A stretch of 64,000 nucleotides of DNA from Streptomyces sp. TG1A-60 (GCF_037201975.1 NZ_CP147520.1:4154001-4218000), one strand, 5' to 3'; counted from the first letter of the stretch, positions 44,925 through 56,836 are shown. The notes: generated by a model from the sequence alone, not told the origin. Made by a program: numbers and translations.

Positions 44925-46087
44925 GCGCACGGACCAAGGACCGGCTCGGCGGCCGGGCGGCGATCGTCGGGATCGGGGCGACAGACTTCTCCAAGGACTC
45001 GGGGCGCAGCGAGCTGCGGCTGGCCGTGGAGGCGGTGCGGGCGGCACTCGACGACGCGGGGCTGGGGCCCGGGGACGTGGACGGGATGGTGACGTTCACG
45101 ATGGACACGAGCCCGGAGATCACGGTCGCGCAGGCGGCCGGCATCGGTGAGCTGTCCTTCTTCTCCCGTGTCCACTACGGCGGCGGCGCCGCGTGCGCGA
45201 CCGTGCAGCAGGCGGCGCTCGCCGTGGCGACGGGCGTGGCGGAGGTCGTGGTCTGCTACCGGGCGTTCAACGAGCGGTCGGGGCGGCGGTTCGGGGCGGG
45301 CGTACGGCATCGGGAGCCGTCGGCGGAAGGTGTGGCGCTCGGCTGGACGCTGCCGTTCGGGCTGCTCACACCCGCGTCGTGGGTGGCGATGGCGGCTCAG
45401 CGGTACCTGTACGCGTACGGGCTGACCCCCGAGGCGTTCGGGCACGTGGCCGTGGTCGACCGCAAGCACGCGGCGACGAACCCGGCGGCGTACTTCCACG
45501 GCCGTCCCCTCACCCTCGCCGAGCACGCGGCCTCGCGCTGGATCGTCGAGCCGCTGCGGCTGCTGGACTGCTGCCAGGAGACGGACGGCGGGCAGGCGCT
45601 CGTGGTGACGTCCGTGGAGCGGGCGCGGGATCTGCCCCGGGCGCCCGCCGTGGTCGTGGCGGCGGCCCAGGGCGCGGGCCGGGCGCAGCAGCAGATGACC
45701 GGCTTCTACGACGGCGATCTCACCGGGCTGCCGGAGATGGGCGTCGTCGCCCGGCAGCTCCGGCGGACCTCGGGGCTCGGCCCGGACGACATCGACGTGG
45801 GGATCCTGTACGACCACTTCACGCCGTTCGTGCTGATGCAGCTGGAGGAGTTCGGGTTCTGCGGGCCGGGGGAGGGGGCCGACTTCGTCGCGGAGGGGCG
45901 GTTGCCGCTCAACACCCATGGCGGGCAGCTCGGGGAGGCGTACCTGCACGGGATGAACGGCATCGCGGAGGCGGTACGGCAGCTGCGCGGCACCGCGGTG
46001 AACCAGGTCCCCGGGGCGGAGCGGGTGCTGGTCACGGCGGGGACGGGGGTGCCGACCTCGGGGTTGGTGCTGGGGACGGAGGGGTGA
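44921..46087 (+). CDS. thiolase-fold lipid-transfer protein/aldolase (Ltp2-like)
   Basis: This 388-aa protein has the thiolase fold but lacks the classic nucleophilic Cys context, as in sterol-carrier-type thiolases. AAIVGIGATDFSKDSGR is the family N-terminus, HYGGGAACATVQQA and NTHGGQLGEAYLHGMNG are conserved segments. In steroid side-chain degradation Ltp2 performs a retro-aldol cleavage while bound to ChsH2's DUF35 domain. The linked genes predict the same kind of reaction; the physiological acyl-CoA is unknown. Confidence 0.87.
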   Translation: MSARTKDRLGGRAAIVGIGATDFSKDSGRSELRLAVEAVRAALDDAGLGPGDVDGMVTFTMDTSPEITVAQAAGIGELSFFSRVHYGGGAACATVQQAALAVATGVAEVVVCYRAFNERSGRRFGAGVRHREPSAEGVALGWTLPFGLLTPASWVAMAAQRYLYAYGLTPEAFGHVAVVDRKHAATNPAAYFHGRPLTLAEHAASRWIVEPLRLLDCCQETDGGQALVVTSVERARDLPRAPAVVVAAAQGAGRAQQQMTGFYDGDLTGLPEMGVVARQLRRTSGLGPDDIDVGILYDHFTPFVLMQLEEFGFCGPGEGADFVAEGRLPLNTHGGQLGEAYLHGMNGIAEAVRQLRGTAVNQVPGAERVLVTAGTGVPTSGLVLGTEG

Positions 46088-46223
46088 GTGTGCCGGGCGG
46101 GCGGTTCCTGTGTGGCTGCCGGGGCCGCCCTTCAGGCATCCTGGGCAACCCTCGGCCTCGGGGCCGTACCACCACGGCAGGTGTTTCTCAGGGGCACACC
46201 CTCAGTACCCGGGGGCTGTTCAT

Positions 46224-46252
46224 CCACCTCCAGTAGGTGGGGTCTGCCCCAC
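46224..46252 (+). promoter_or_regulatory. two overlapping alternative hairpins before the sigma factor gene
   Basis: CCACCT-ccagt-AGGTGG (46224-46240) and GTGGGG-tctg-CCCCAC (46237-46252) share four bases, so only one can form. They lie between the aldolase gene stop and the sigma factor start. They may terminate the upstream operon; a switching role is only speculation. Confidence 0.35.
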
Positions 46253-46329
46253 GCCTACAACCTGAGGGGGATTCGTCTTCGGGACCTGCGGCCGATCCGC
46301 CGGGCGGGGCCCGCTCCTAGCGTGGAGTC

Positions 46330-46926
46330 ATGACCACACCCGTCTGCACCAGCGCTTCGAAGGTCGCTGCCCCAGGGACGCGGACCCTGCCGACCTCGAC
46401 CCTGTCGACCTTGTCGAGTCTGACGAACCTTCCGTACCCGTCGTTCTCGGCGTACGTGAAGGCCCGCCAGCCGGTGCTGCTGCGGACCGCCCGGTCCCTG
46501 ACCGCGAACCCGTGCGACGCCGAGGACCTGCTGCAGACCGCGCTCGCCAAGACGTACGTGGCCTGGGAGCGCATCGAGGACCACCGGGCGCTCGACGGCT
46601 ATGTGCGCCGGGCGCTGCTGAACACACGGACGTCCCAGTGGCGCAAGCGCAAGGTGGACGAGTTCGCCTGCGACGAGCTGCCGGAGCCGCAGGGGGGCCA
46701 GGCCACCGACCCGGCCGAGCAGCAGGCGCTGCACGACGCGATGTGGCGGGCGATCATGAAACTGCCGGCCCGGCAGCGTGCGATGGTCGTCCTCAGGTAC
46801 TACGAGGATCTGAGCGAGGTCCAGACGGCCGAGATCCTCGGAGTCTCGGTCGGCACGGTGAAGTCGGCGGTGTCCCGCGCGCTGGGCAAGTTGCGCGAGG
46901 ATCCGGAGCTGGAACCCGTGCGGTAG
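46330..46926 (+). CDS. SigE-family ECF RNA polymerase sigma factor
   Basis: This 198-aa protein has region 2 (FSAYVKARQPVLLRTARSLTANPCDAEDLLQTALAKTYVAW) and region 4 (LPARQRAMVVLRYYEDLSEVQTAEILGVSVGTVKSAVSRAL). A low-complexity Thr/Ser/Leu N-terminus of 35 residues precedes the core. No anti-sigma gene is next to it. TAGCGT lies 6 bp before the ATG and GGAG lies within that gap, so transcription could be leaderless or start further upstream. Confidence 0.92.
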   Translation: MTTPVCTSASKVAAPGTRTLPTSTLSTLSSLTNLPYPSFSAYVKARQPVLLRTARSLTANPCDAEDLLQTALAKTYVAWERIEDHRALDGYVRRALLNTRTSQWRKRKVDEFACDELPEPQGGQATDPAEQQALHDAMWRAIMKLPARQRAMVVLRYYEDLSEVQTAEILGVSVGTVKSAVSRALGKLREDPELEPVR

Positions 46927-47070
46927 CTTCCTTCGTTCGTTGCCCTGCGTGAGGGTCTTCTCCCTGTCCTAAGGATCTTCGCCCTGCCGTGGGGCTCTTG
47001 GCCTTGCCCTGAGGCTCCTCGGACCCGGTTCGCCGGACGGTTCTCTGATCGATCATTTCGGGATCCAGTG

Positions 47071-47088
47071 ACATACCAATGGGTATGT
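47071..47088. promoter_or_regulatory. 18-bp palindrome ACATACC-aatg-GGTATGT upstream of the acyl-CoA ligase gene
   Basis: A perfect 7+4+7 inverted repeat lies 58 bp before the chosen GTG start of the ligase gene. ACATACCnnnnGGTATGT-type sites are bound by TetR regulators of fatty-acid and acyl-CoA genes in actinobacteria. It overlaps a GTG at 47087, which argues against that GTG being the start. Confidence 0.6.
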
Positions 47089-47146
47089 GAGCAGAATCAG
47101 CACAACCGTTACCACCGCGCAGGCAGAGCCGCCCCGGGAGGACGCC

Positions 47147-48805
<1,659 letters not shown>

Positions 48806-48815
48806 ACCTCGTACG

Positions 48816-48863
48816 CATGGCAGTGGGGCGGTGTTTCACGTGAAACACCGCCCCACTGCCATG
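48816..48863. terminator. parS: 48-bp perfect palindrome with a parS site at its centre
   Basis: The arms are 24 bp each with no spacer, centred between 48839 and 48840. The inner 14 bp GTTTCACGTGAAAC (48833-48846) is an exact parS site. It lies between the stop of the acyl-CoA ligase and the stop of the convergent sensor-kinase gene (48874), so it can act as bidirectional terminator and ParB site at once. Confidence 0.9.
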
Positions 48864-48873
48864 GTCGGCGGGT

Positions 48874-51800
48874 TCAGTTCGTGCCGATGCGTGCCAACAG
48901 GTCCACGATCCGGGTCTGGACGTCGGGGCTCGTCGAGCGTTCCGCGAGGAAGAGGACCGTCTCCCCCGAGGCCAGGCGCGGGAGTTCGGACGGGTCGACG
49001 GCGGCGGTGTAGACCACGAGCGGGGTCCGGTTCAACTGGCCGTTCGTCCGCAGCCAGTCGATGATGCCGGCCTGGCGGCGGTGTACCTGGAGCAGATCCA
49101 TCACCACGAGGTTCGGCCGCATCTGCGCGGCCAGTGTGACGGCGTCGGTGTCGGACGCGGCCCGCGCGACCTGCATGCCACGCCGCTCCAGCGTCGCGGT
49201 CAGCGCGAGCGCGATCTCCGCGTGCTCCTCGACGAGCAGGACGCGCGGCGGGTGCTGCTCGGAATCGCGCGGTGCCAGCGCCTTCAGCAGGATCGCAGGG
49301 TCGGCGCCGTACGCCGCCTCCCGTGTCGCCTGCCCGAGCCCCGCCGTCACGAGAACGGGGACCTCGGCGGCCACAGCGGCCTGGCGCAGTGACTGGAGTG
49401 CCGTGCGGGTGATGGGACCGGTCAGCGGGTCGACGAACAGCGCGGCCGGGTAGGCGGCGATCTGGGCGTCCACGTCCTCGCGGGAGTTCACGATGACGGG
49501 CCGGTAGCCCCGGTCGCTCAGCGCCTGGTGGGTCGTCATGTCCGGCGCGGGCCACACCAGCAGCCGGCGCGGGTTGTCCAGCGGTTCCGGCGGCAACTCG
49601 TCGTCCATCGGCTGCGGATGCGGCCGGTCGGGCACCTCCACCGCGCCACCGGGCCCGTCAAGCGGCTCGGGACCTTCGTCCGCGTTCTTGTCGGGCGCCC
49701 CTATGGCGTACGACCGCCCGGCCCCCTCCGTACGGCCCGCCAGCCGGGACTGCCCGGCGAGGGACGGCTGTGGGGGGAGCGGAACCTGTCCCGCGAGGGA
49801 GGGCTGTGGCGGCAGCGGGACCTGTCCGGCGAGGGAGGGCGACACCTGGGTGGGCGCCTGCGCGGTCTGCTGGGCCTGGACCGCCTGGGCCGGGGGCGTC
49901 GTCTGGGCGGGGCCGACGCCGGTGCCGTTGCTCGGAGTGCCGTTGTGCGGGGTGCCGTTGCTCGGGGTGGACTGCGGGTGTGGGCGCGCGGCCGTGTCGG
50001 AGCGGCCGGCGGCCGGCTGGGGTGGCGTCCCCAGCTTGCGGCGCCTACCGGAGCCACCGGGCTGGTTCGGTGCGGGAGTGGATCCTGTCTGGGGCTGCGC
50101 CTGCGGCTGCTGTTGCGTTTGGGCCTGGGCCCGGGACTGGACCTGAGGTCCGCCCTGGCGGGCGAAGGGGACGCCCTGGCCGAGCGTCCGCACGCTGATC
50201 GCCCGTCCCTGGGTCGAGTTGGGGTCGACGGGGGCGGAGGGAGCAGTGGGCGCGGCCGGGGCCGCGGCTTCGGCGGGCAACGGCTGCGCGGCGCGCGGCT
50301 GCTGTACGGCGACCTCCGGCGGCAGGGGGGTGCCCGAGGAAGGGGTGGACTGTGGTGGCAGCGCAGCCTGCGGCACCGGGGCGGCTGCGGGGATGCCGGA
50401 GCCGGAGGCCTCCTGGCGGGGGTCCGGCCAGGACTGGGGTTGCTGAGGGGCCGTGCCGGGGGCAGCGACCGCGCCCTGAGCGGGGGCGGGCTGCGGGGCA
50501 CCGGGCACACCCTGGGCGGGCACGGGCTGGGCGGCACCTTGGACCGCCTGCCCGGCCTGCCCGGCCTGCACACTCTGCCCGCCCTGAACTCCCGGTACGG
50601 CGACGGGCTGGGCGGGGGTCACGGCTTGCGCGGGCACGGGCTGGGGGCCACCGGGGGCTGCCTGGGGCGGTACGGCGCCATGCGCGGTGACCTGCGGTGC
50701 GGTCACATGTGGTGCGGCGGAGCCCGGCGCGGCGGAGGCTTGACCGGCGGCAGCTTGCGCGCCGGTCCCCGGAGCACCCTGCGGAGCGACGGGTTGCGCG
50801 GCAGCGACCGTAACGGAGGCGGGCCGACCGGGATTCGTTGCGGCAGCGGCCTGCGCGGGCCCCGACTGCGGGTCACCCGCAACGCCCTGCGCGGGCACCG
50901 ACTGAGCGGCGGCCATCGGTGCGCCCTGCGCGGGCACCGGCTGCCCCGGCCCTACCTGTGGAGGGATCTGCTGAACGGGAGCGCCCTGGGCCCCCTGGGC
51001 GGGAGCCACCGTGACGGCGCCGCCCCCCTGTTGCGGACCGGGCTGTCGTACGGCCCGGCGGCCCGTCGGCGTGGGCACCGGGTGGGGCAGCGGCGGTGTG
51101 TGGTCGTCGGACGGGTTGTGCCGCGCGGCGTCATGGCGACCGTCGTCCACGCCGACGGCGGGCGCATCCGGCGCACCCGGCGCCTGGCCCGCAGCGGCCA
51201 CTTGCCCCGCACCAGGGGCTTGACCCGCGCCCGCTGCCGGGGCCGCACCGTTGACCGGATCCGCGCCGACCACGTGCCCCGGCTGCCCGGCCCCTCCGGC
51301 GGGCACCGGCCCTCCGGCGGGCACGGCTCCCTCGGGAGCGGGAGGAGGCATGGGCGACCCGGCGGCGGGAGCCGTCCCCGGCCGCGGCGGCATCCCGGCC
51401 GCCCTCACTCTCGTACCCCGCCTCGCCCTGCGTGGGCGCGGTGGGAACGGCGGGTACCGGCATGGGCATGGGCAGGGGTGCGCCCGGCGTCCCCGGCCCC
51501 GCGGGCACCGGTACCGGCCCGAGCCCGGCCGCCTGCGCGTACTCGGGCCCCCGGTCGGCCTCGGCCGGCGGCAGTGCGAAGACGGCTCTCGCTCCCGGTT
51601 CGGGCCCGGGCCGCTCCTCCGCGCCGGCGAGCGCGCGCCGACGGCGTCCGGTGGGCTGCTGGGCGTCGGCCGCCTCGCCGGAAGCGGCGTCGGCGGCGGT
51701 CGCCTCGGTGCCCGGGCTGGGCCCCGCGGGCAGCGCCGGCGGCAACGCGTTCTGTGCGGGCTCCCGGCGCGCGCGCCGACCGCTGGGCGCGGGCACGCCC

Positions 51801-53964
51801 TGCGGTGGTACCGTCCCGCCCAGCCCGTTGGCGGCGGCAGCGGCACCCGCCGCGTACTCGGCCGCCGTGACGACCGCGCCCTCGGCGGCCACGAACTCCC
51901 CGGCGCCCTCGGCCGAGGCCGCCCGACCACGCCGCCGTCCGGTGCCTCCGGAGCCCTCGGGGTCAGCGACTTCCCCGGCACCGGGCGAAGCCCCAGCCGC
52001 CGGGCCCGCGACACCCGCCGCGTCCTCCGCCCGCCGCCTGCGCCGCCCGGTGGGGGCGACGGCGACCTCGGCCGCACGGCGCTCGGGGGCGTCCTCGCTC
52101 TCCAGGAACGCGTCCACCGACGCCCGCCGCGCCCGCCGCCGCCCGCCACCACCGGCGGCGGCCTGTTCGGGCAGGGCGATCTCGGCACCGGTGGCCACGG
52201 CCTCCGGCCCTGACCCGGACTCGGCGTCGACAGCCACGGCCACAACCGCCTCCGCGGGCAGCGCCTCGGCGGGCACCGCCCCGGCGCCGCCCCCCAGCGG
52301 CACCTCCAGCACATACGCGCTACCGCTCATCCCCGGCACCTCGTGCGTCTGGAGCACACCGCCGTGCGCCCGCACGATGCCCTGGACGATCGGCTGGTGC
52401 ACCGGGTCCCCCCGGCGTACGGCCCGCGCACCTCGATCCGTACGACCTCGCCGCGCTGCGCGGCGGCCACGACGACGGTGTTGTCCATGTAGCCGCCGAC
52501 GGACATGGGGCTGTTGCCCGTCGCGTCGACACCGGCCACGTCCGCGACGAGGTGCGCGAGCGCGGTCGCGAGCCGCGTCTGGTCCACCTCGGCCTCGATG
52601 GGCGGCGCGTGCACGGCGAACTGCACCCGCCCCGGCCCGACCAGCTCCACCGCCCCGTCGACACCGGCGGCGACGACCGCGTCGAGCATGACGGCCGTCC
52701 GGACGAGATCGTCCTCGCCGGAGTCGATCCGCTGGTAACCCAGCACGTTGTCGATGAGCGTCGTGATCCGCGAATACCCGGCCGTGAGGTGATGCAGCAC
52801 CTGGTTCGCCTCGGGCCACAGCTGCCCGGCGTCGTCGGCGGCGAGCGTGCCCAGCTCACCGCGGAGTTGGTCGAGCGGGCCGCGCAGCGAGGTGCCCAGC
52901 ACGGCGAGCAACTGCTCGTGCCGCCCGGACAGCGCCTCGTACCGGTCCTTCTCCCGCTCCCCGAGCGCCGCGTACCGCTCGTCCCCGGCGGCGAGTTCCT
53001 CGGCGTGCTTCTCGCTCAGCTCGGCCAGCGCGGCGGCGTGCTCCTCATGGACCTTCGCCAGCTGCTCCGCGTGCTCCTCGGCGAGCCGCGCCAGCTCCTC
53101 CGCGTGCGCCTCGGCCCCGGCGTCCTTCTCCTCGGCGAGCTTGTCGTACGGCCGCCGGTCGGTGAAGGTCATCACGGCCCCGACGAGCTGCTCCCCGTCG
53201 CGCACCGGCGCGGTCGTCAGGTCGACCGACACCTTTTCGCCGTTCTTCGACCAGAGCACCTGCCCGCGCACCCGGTGCTTGCGCCCGGACCGCAGTGTGT
53301 CCGCGAGCGGAGACTCGGTGTACGGGAAGGGGGAGCCGTCCTCGCGGGAGTGCAGCACGAGCGTGTGCAGCTCGCGTCCACCGAGGTCACTGGCCCGGTA
53401 CCCCAGTATCTGGGCGGCGGCCGGATTGACGAGGACGATCCGCCCGTCCGTGTCGGTCCCGACCACACCCTCGGACGCGGCCCGCAGGATCATCTCGGTC
53501 TGCCGTTGCGAACGCGCGAGTTCGGCCTCGGTGTCGACGGTCCCCGACAGGTCCCGGACGACCAGCATGAGCAGCTCGTCATTGGCGTAGCCGTAACCGT
53601 CGTACGCCTGCTGTCCGTTCTCCAGATTCGCGCTTGTGACCTCGACCGGGAACTCGCTGCCGTCGGTCCTGCGGGCGGTCATACGGGTCGGCTTGGTCCG
53701 CCCGGTCGGGTCCATGGTGTCGGGCCGCCGCATGGATCCCGGGATGAGCCGCGAGTCGAACTCGGGCAGCAGATCGAGCAGTCCACGCCCGACCAGAGCG
53801 GTCCCCGGCGTCTCGAAGGCCTCCAGCGCGATCGTGTTGGCGTTGACGACGGTCCCATTGGCGTTGACCAGCACCAACGCGTCGGGCAGCGCGTCCAGTA
53901 TGGCTGCGAGGCGAGCAGCGCCTCGGGATGGCCTGCTGCTCACGAGACGCTTCCTCCCTGTCAC
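48874..53964 (-). pseudogene. large PAS sensor kinase/receiver-domain protein, interrupted by two compensating frameshifts
   Basis: The minus-strand gene covers 5.09 kb. Frame A from 53964 encodes two PAS domains, a charged coiled coil (repeated AEEHAEQLAK, SEKHAEELA), a kinase-like ATPase region and stops at 52327. At the C6 run 52408-52413 one missing base moves coding to frame B (DPVHQPIVQGIVRAHGGVLQ). Frame B runs to about 51,400, then coding returns to frame A through a long Pro/Ala/Gln-rich region and a C-terminal receiver domain (RVLLVEEHAEIALALT, NLVVMDLLQV). Joined length about 1,696 aa. The fixed frame on both sides favours sequencing indels, but a pseudogene is possible. Confidence 0.75.
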
Positions 53965-54547
53965 CGCACCTTGCCGACCGCGGGGGCCATCTTGCCAACC
54001 GGTCCGCCACGTGTCACGCGAGGGAGTCTACGGGCAGAGGTTGCGCTCGCGACGCCGGATGAGAGGGAGGTCGCACACCGAACACACGGAGATGCCGTGA
54101 CCGCGCGGACGGTGATGCCGTGACCGTGTGTTTTGCCGAACGGCACGGTCGGCGGCACATATGTACGGGCTGCGCACGGGCGCCGCGAGCCTCTGCCGCG
54201 CCACTCGTCGTATGGCTCGTTTCCCTTGTACGTATCGCCCGTTTCTGTTCACGTGCCGTCGCCTCACCGATACCTCACCGGCGTGCGCCGAGCGCGACTA
54301 CAACCGGGCAGGTCGTGACGGTCGAGGACGGCGCGGCGTCTGGGCGTACCGGGACACCCGGGCCCGGCGAGCCGCCCGTTCGGTGCCCTTGTCGCGCTCG
54401 ACCATGACGCCCACAGGCCCGGCACGGTGCGGTGCGTGCCGGGGGCGCCGCCGGTGATGGAGACGGCGGGCCGGGAGGTGCGGGAGGACGAGCAGGCCGA
54501 GCACCGACGCGGCCCCCCTACTCCTGCCCGTCTGCTTCCACCCTCCG
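53965..54547. other. gap between sensor kinase and SSI-like gene
   Basis: No supported gene in 580 bp. It has the kinase promoter near 53970-54030. A hairpin at 54418-54443 (CCCGGCAC / GTGCCGGG, 10-nt loop) may end the SSI-like transcript. Confidence 0.45.
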
Positions 54548-55060
54548 CTAAGCGCGGAGGTCGGGCAGTACGGGCACCAGCGCGTCCCAGCGGGCGATCT
54601 CGCAGCCGTTCCCGCGGTCGTAGCGGGCGTCGACGGGGCGCCCCGCCCAGGTCCCGGTGACATGCGCGGTGGCCTGCCCGCCGTACTGCATCGTGCACAC
54701 GGTGCCGGGCCGGACCGGAGCGAACGGGTCCGTGCCCCAGGTGGTCCGCCGGTCGAGCCGCCCACACGCGTCGCGCACGTCCGGGTGACTGCCGCCCTGA
54801 GGATGGCAACGCAGCTCGAACGTCCCGTCCGCCCCGCCGCCCGCCTCCCGCACCGTGACGGTGAGCCGGTCGCCGGGGCCGGAGGCGGGCACGGGCAGCG
54901 CGGCAGGAGGCAGGGCCTCGGCGGCGTACGCGCCGGGCGCGAGCGGCGTGATCATGCCGGCGGTGGCCGCGGCGAGCGAGGCGGCGGCGCCGAGGAGCAG
55001 CCGGCTCGGGGCGCCCGGGCCGGAGGGCTTCTGCGCGAGGACGGGAGGGCTCTGCAACAT
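54548..55060 (-). CDS. secreted subtilisin-inhibitor-like (SSI family) protease inhibitor
   Basis: This 170-aa protein has a long signal sequence and a mature SSI domain with the four conserved Cys (LRCHPQGGSHP...DACGRL; VCTMQYGG...GNGCEIA). The reactive-site loop is CTMQ, so the P1 residue is Met and P1' is Gln, which fits subtilisin-like or chymotrypsin-like targets. The usual DPV after the loop is replaced by GGQ. I chose ATG 55060; GTG 55099 is possible. It probably inhibits the host's own extracellular proteases. Confidence 0.87.
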   Translation of the reverse strand: MLQSPPVLAQKPSGPGAPSRLLLGAAASLAAATAGMITPLAPGAYAAEALPPAALPVPASGPGDRLTVTVREAGGGADGTFELRCHPQGGSHPDVRDACGRLDRRTTWGTDPFAPVRPGTVCTMQYGGQATAHVTGTWAGRPVDARYDRGNGCEIARWDALVPVLPDLRA

Positions 55061-55259
55061 GGCCTGACTAACGCCACGTCCGCCTCGCGGTTGCGCCACG
55101 GAAGAGGAGCGCCCGAACCGCCTCCGACCCGCCCCGACGTGCCATACGGCTTTGCCCTGCGGCCTCTCCGCCTAGTAGCGTGGGAGGCGATTGGTGACAG
55201 CCCACCCGGCTGTGTCATCATCTGCACGCACCACTCGCGCTCGCGCGGGCGGTTGTGCT

Positions 55260-55353
55260 GGAGGCGTCGCCTAGTCCGGTCTATGGCGCCGCACTGCTAA
55301 TGCGGTTTGGGTCTTAAAGCCCATCGAGGGTTCAAATCCCTCCGCCTCCGCCA
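55260..55353 (+). tRNA. tRNA-Ser (GCT)
   Basis: The acceptor is GGAGGCG/CGCCTCC, the anticodon loop CTGCTAA gives GCT, the variable arm is long and the T-arm is GAGGG-TTCAAAT-CCCTC. CCA is encoded at 55351-55353. This is the regular copy; the divergent copy is at 6232. Confidence 0.95.
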
Positions 55354-55359
55354 TCTGAC

Positions 55360-55393
55360 CAGGGAGCTCGGCCGAAACAGGCTGGGCTCCCTG
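55360..55393 (+). terminator. terminator of tRNA-Ser (GCT)
   Basis: A stem CAGGGAGC.../...GCTCCCTG with two internal mismatches follows the tRNA. Confidence 0.55.
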
Positions 55394-55439
55394 AGGCGCT
55401 TTCAGGGGTGCTTTCATTGCCCGAAGGCGGCCTCTGTGC

Positions 55440-55573
55440 CGAGGTCGAGGAGCCTTGGCAGGTGGCGCGCGGCACTTCGCGCATGACGCCGCCTGGCCGT
55501 CGGGGATGAGGCCGAACCGCTGCGCGTCCTGGTGGGCGGTGAAGCGTCCGGGCCTGATGGTGAGTGACTCCAT
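55440..55573 (-). pseudogene. possible gene fragment next to tRNA-Ser
   Basis: The minus-strand frame MESLTIRPGRFTAHQDAQRFGLIPDGQ has reasonable coding bias but soon runs into antisense tRNA sequence. It may be the start of a lost mobile-element gene. The downstream part, AEAEGFEPSMGF, is a known artefact of translating tRNA antisense. Confidence 0.3.
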
Positions 55574-55707
55574 GGGGCCATGGTGAGGCTGGGGCGAATC
55601 CGCTTCTGGCGGTCGGGGTGACAGGCCCGGAGATCACAATTCCGTTTGAGTGACTTGTCCGTGTTTGGGCACTTCGTTGGAGTACGACTATAGAACGGAG
55701 CGCAAGC

Positions 55708-55986
55708 ATGATCATCAAGAGACTGCACGACATGGGCCTCCGCAGCGAACACGCCTACACCGCCGCCATAGCGTCCGTCGGCCTGTCCGTCGCGACCTGG
55801 GCCACGAGCCTCAAAGTCGAGCCCGGCATCGGCCTCGACCGCGCCGACCGGTGGGGCATCTTCGTCGGCGAATGGGCGCCCACCCTCTTCGGCCTCGGTG
55901 TCGCTCTCTCCCACTACGAACAGCAAGAAGGCACCCTGACCGCCAGCGTCCACGAACTCCGGGAGCAGAAGCAGCAGGCAGGGTGA
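55708..55986 (+). CDS. small membrane protein
   Basis: This 92-aa protein has one or two hydrophobic stretches (YTAAIASVGLSVATWATS near residues 17-34 and IFVGEWAPTLFGLGVALS near residues 51-68) and a polar C-terminus ending in EQKQQAG. A GGAGCG ribosome site is 8 bp upstream. An AT-containing ACTATAGAAC at 55685-55697 may be its -10 region. It is unknown in function. A terminator-like hairpin follows at 56086. Confidence 0.65.
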   Translation: MIIKRLHDMGLRSEHAYTAAIASVGLSVATWATSLKVEPGIGLDRADRWGIFVGEWAPTLFGLGVALSHYEQQEGTLTASVHELREQKQQAG

Positions 55987-56437
55987 CCCACCCGGAGCGC
56001 CCGTCTCGGGCGTCGAGCTCCGGTTGAACGTGGGCATCTTCGTGCCCGGGGGGTCATCTTGAGGACCTCGCGGGTCACGCAGGAAAGGGGAGCCCGGAAG
56101 CCCGTATGCCGGCCTCCGGACTCCCCTGACGGCGCGCGCTCCCCGGTCCACTCTCGACTGGTCCGCAGTCGTCGAGGATGTCGGCGAGGTGGTCGACCGG
56201 CTCGAAGGCGGGCCCCGGAGGGGCGCGGTGCCCCTCGTGCAACGTCACCGCCCGCTCGACGACGCCCCTGTCCTTGGGGTCTTGCCGTTCCCCCTTGCCG
56301 ACAGGGGGCCACAGGTCGTTTCCCCAGGTCGCAAGGGGTGTGGCAAACGGATTTCACATGGCGACGGCAGTCATGTAATGTTCTTCCTGTCGCCGCGAGC
56401 GGGCCAAAATGCCCGGGACCGGCCCAAAACAAAACAA
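55987..56437. other. non-coding or degraded sequence before tRNA-Arg
   Basis: Apart from the hairpin at 56086, a minus-strand segment at 56170-56290 has coding-like bias (KDRGVVERAVTLHEGHRAPPGPAFEPVDHLADILDDCG) but no start and only a partial frame. It may be a remnant of a mobile-element gene. I cannot name it. Confidence 0.35.
56086..56127 (+). terminator. hairpin downstream of the small membrane protein gene
   Basis: AGGGGAGCCCGGAAGCC pairs with GGCCTCCGGACTCCCCT with two mismatches and an 8-nt loop. Confidence 0.6.
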
Positions 56438-56510
56438 GCACTCGTAGCTTAACGGATAGAGCATCTGACTACGGATCAGAAGGTTGCAGGTTCGAATCCT
56501 GCCGAGTGCA
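56438..56510 (+). tRNA. tRNA-Arg (ACG)
   Basis: The acceptor is GCACTCG/CGAGTGC, the anticodon loop CTACGGA gives ACG and the T-arm is GCAGG-TTCGAAT-CCTGC. CCA is not encoded. Such tRNA genes are frequent integration sites, though I see no integrase nearby. Confidence 0.95.
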
Positions 56511-56519
56511 CAGCCCGTC

Positions 56520-56551
56520 AGAGGCCCTATGGAGTGATCCACAGGGCCTCT
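56520..56551 (+). terminator. terminator of tRNA-Arg (ACG)
   Basis: A perfect 9-bp stem AGAGGCCCT / AGGGCCTCT with a 14-nt loop, followed by GCTTTAT. Confidence 0.7.
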
Positions 56552-56836
56552 GCTTTATGCCTTGACGGCAGTGTTTGACGGCAACCGGATTCGGGGGCCG
56601 ATCAGACGGCTACCGGGACACCGGCCGCGCCGTCATCGTCGTCCGGATCGTTGCCGTCACCCCTCAGCGCGTCGCCGACGCGGTCGAAAGCGGAGCGCTG
56701 GGAGTCGAGCCGTACGAAGGTGTGGCACAGGATGGCTCGGTAGCCCGATCAGGCGAAGCGCGGGCCACGTTGGTGGCCACCAACGTGAGATCGATCAAGG
56801 AATCGCACAACGGGCGAGGGTGTCGCCGCGTGCCCG
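56552..56836. other. unassigned sequence between tRNA-Arg and the HxlR gene
   Basis: Open frames on both strands are short or biased by composition. No integrase motif is found, so this is unexplained DNA. Confidence 0.4.

Noticed and set aside
50200..51400. CRISPR-like repeat array in the kinase gene
   Set aside because: The repeats are short, irregular, codon-sized (Pro/Ala/Gln/Gly) and in an open reading frame, not uniform repeats with unique spacers.
55271..55440. Minus-strand protein ending AEAEGFEPSMGF
   Set aside because: This is the translation of the antisense of tRNA-Ser(GCT), a frequent misannotation in databases.
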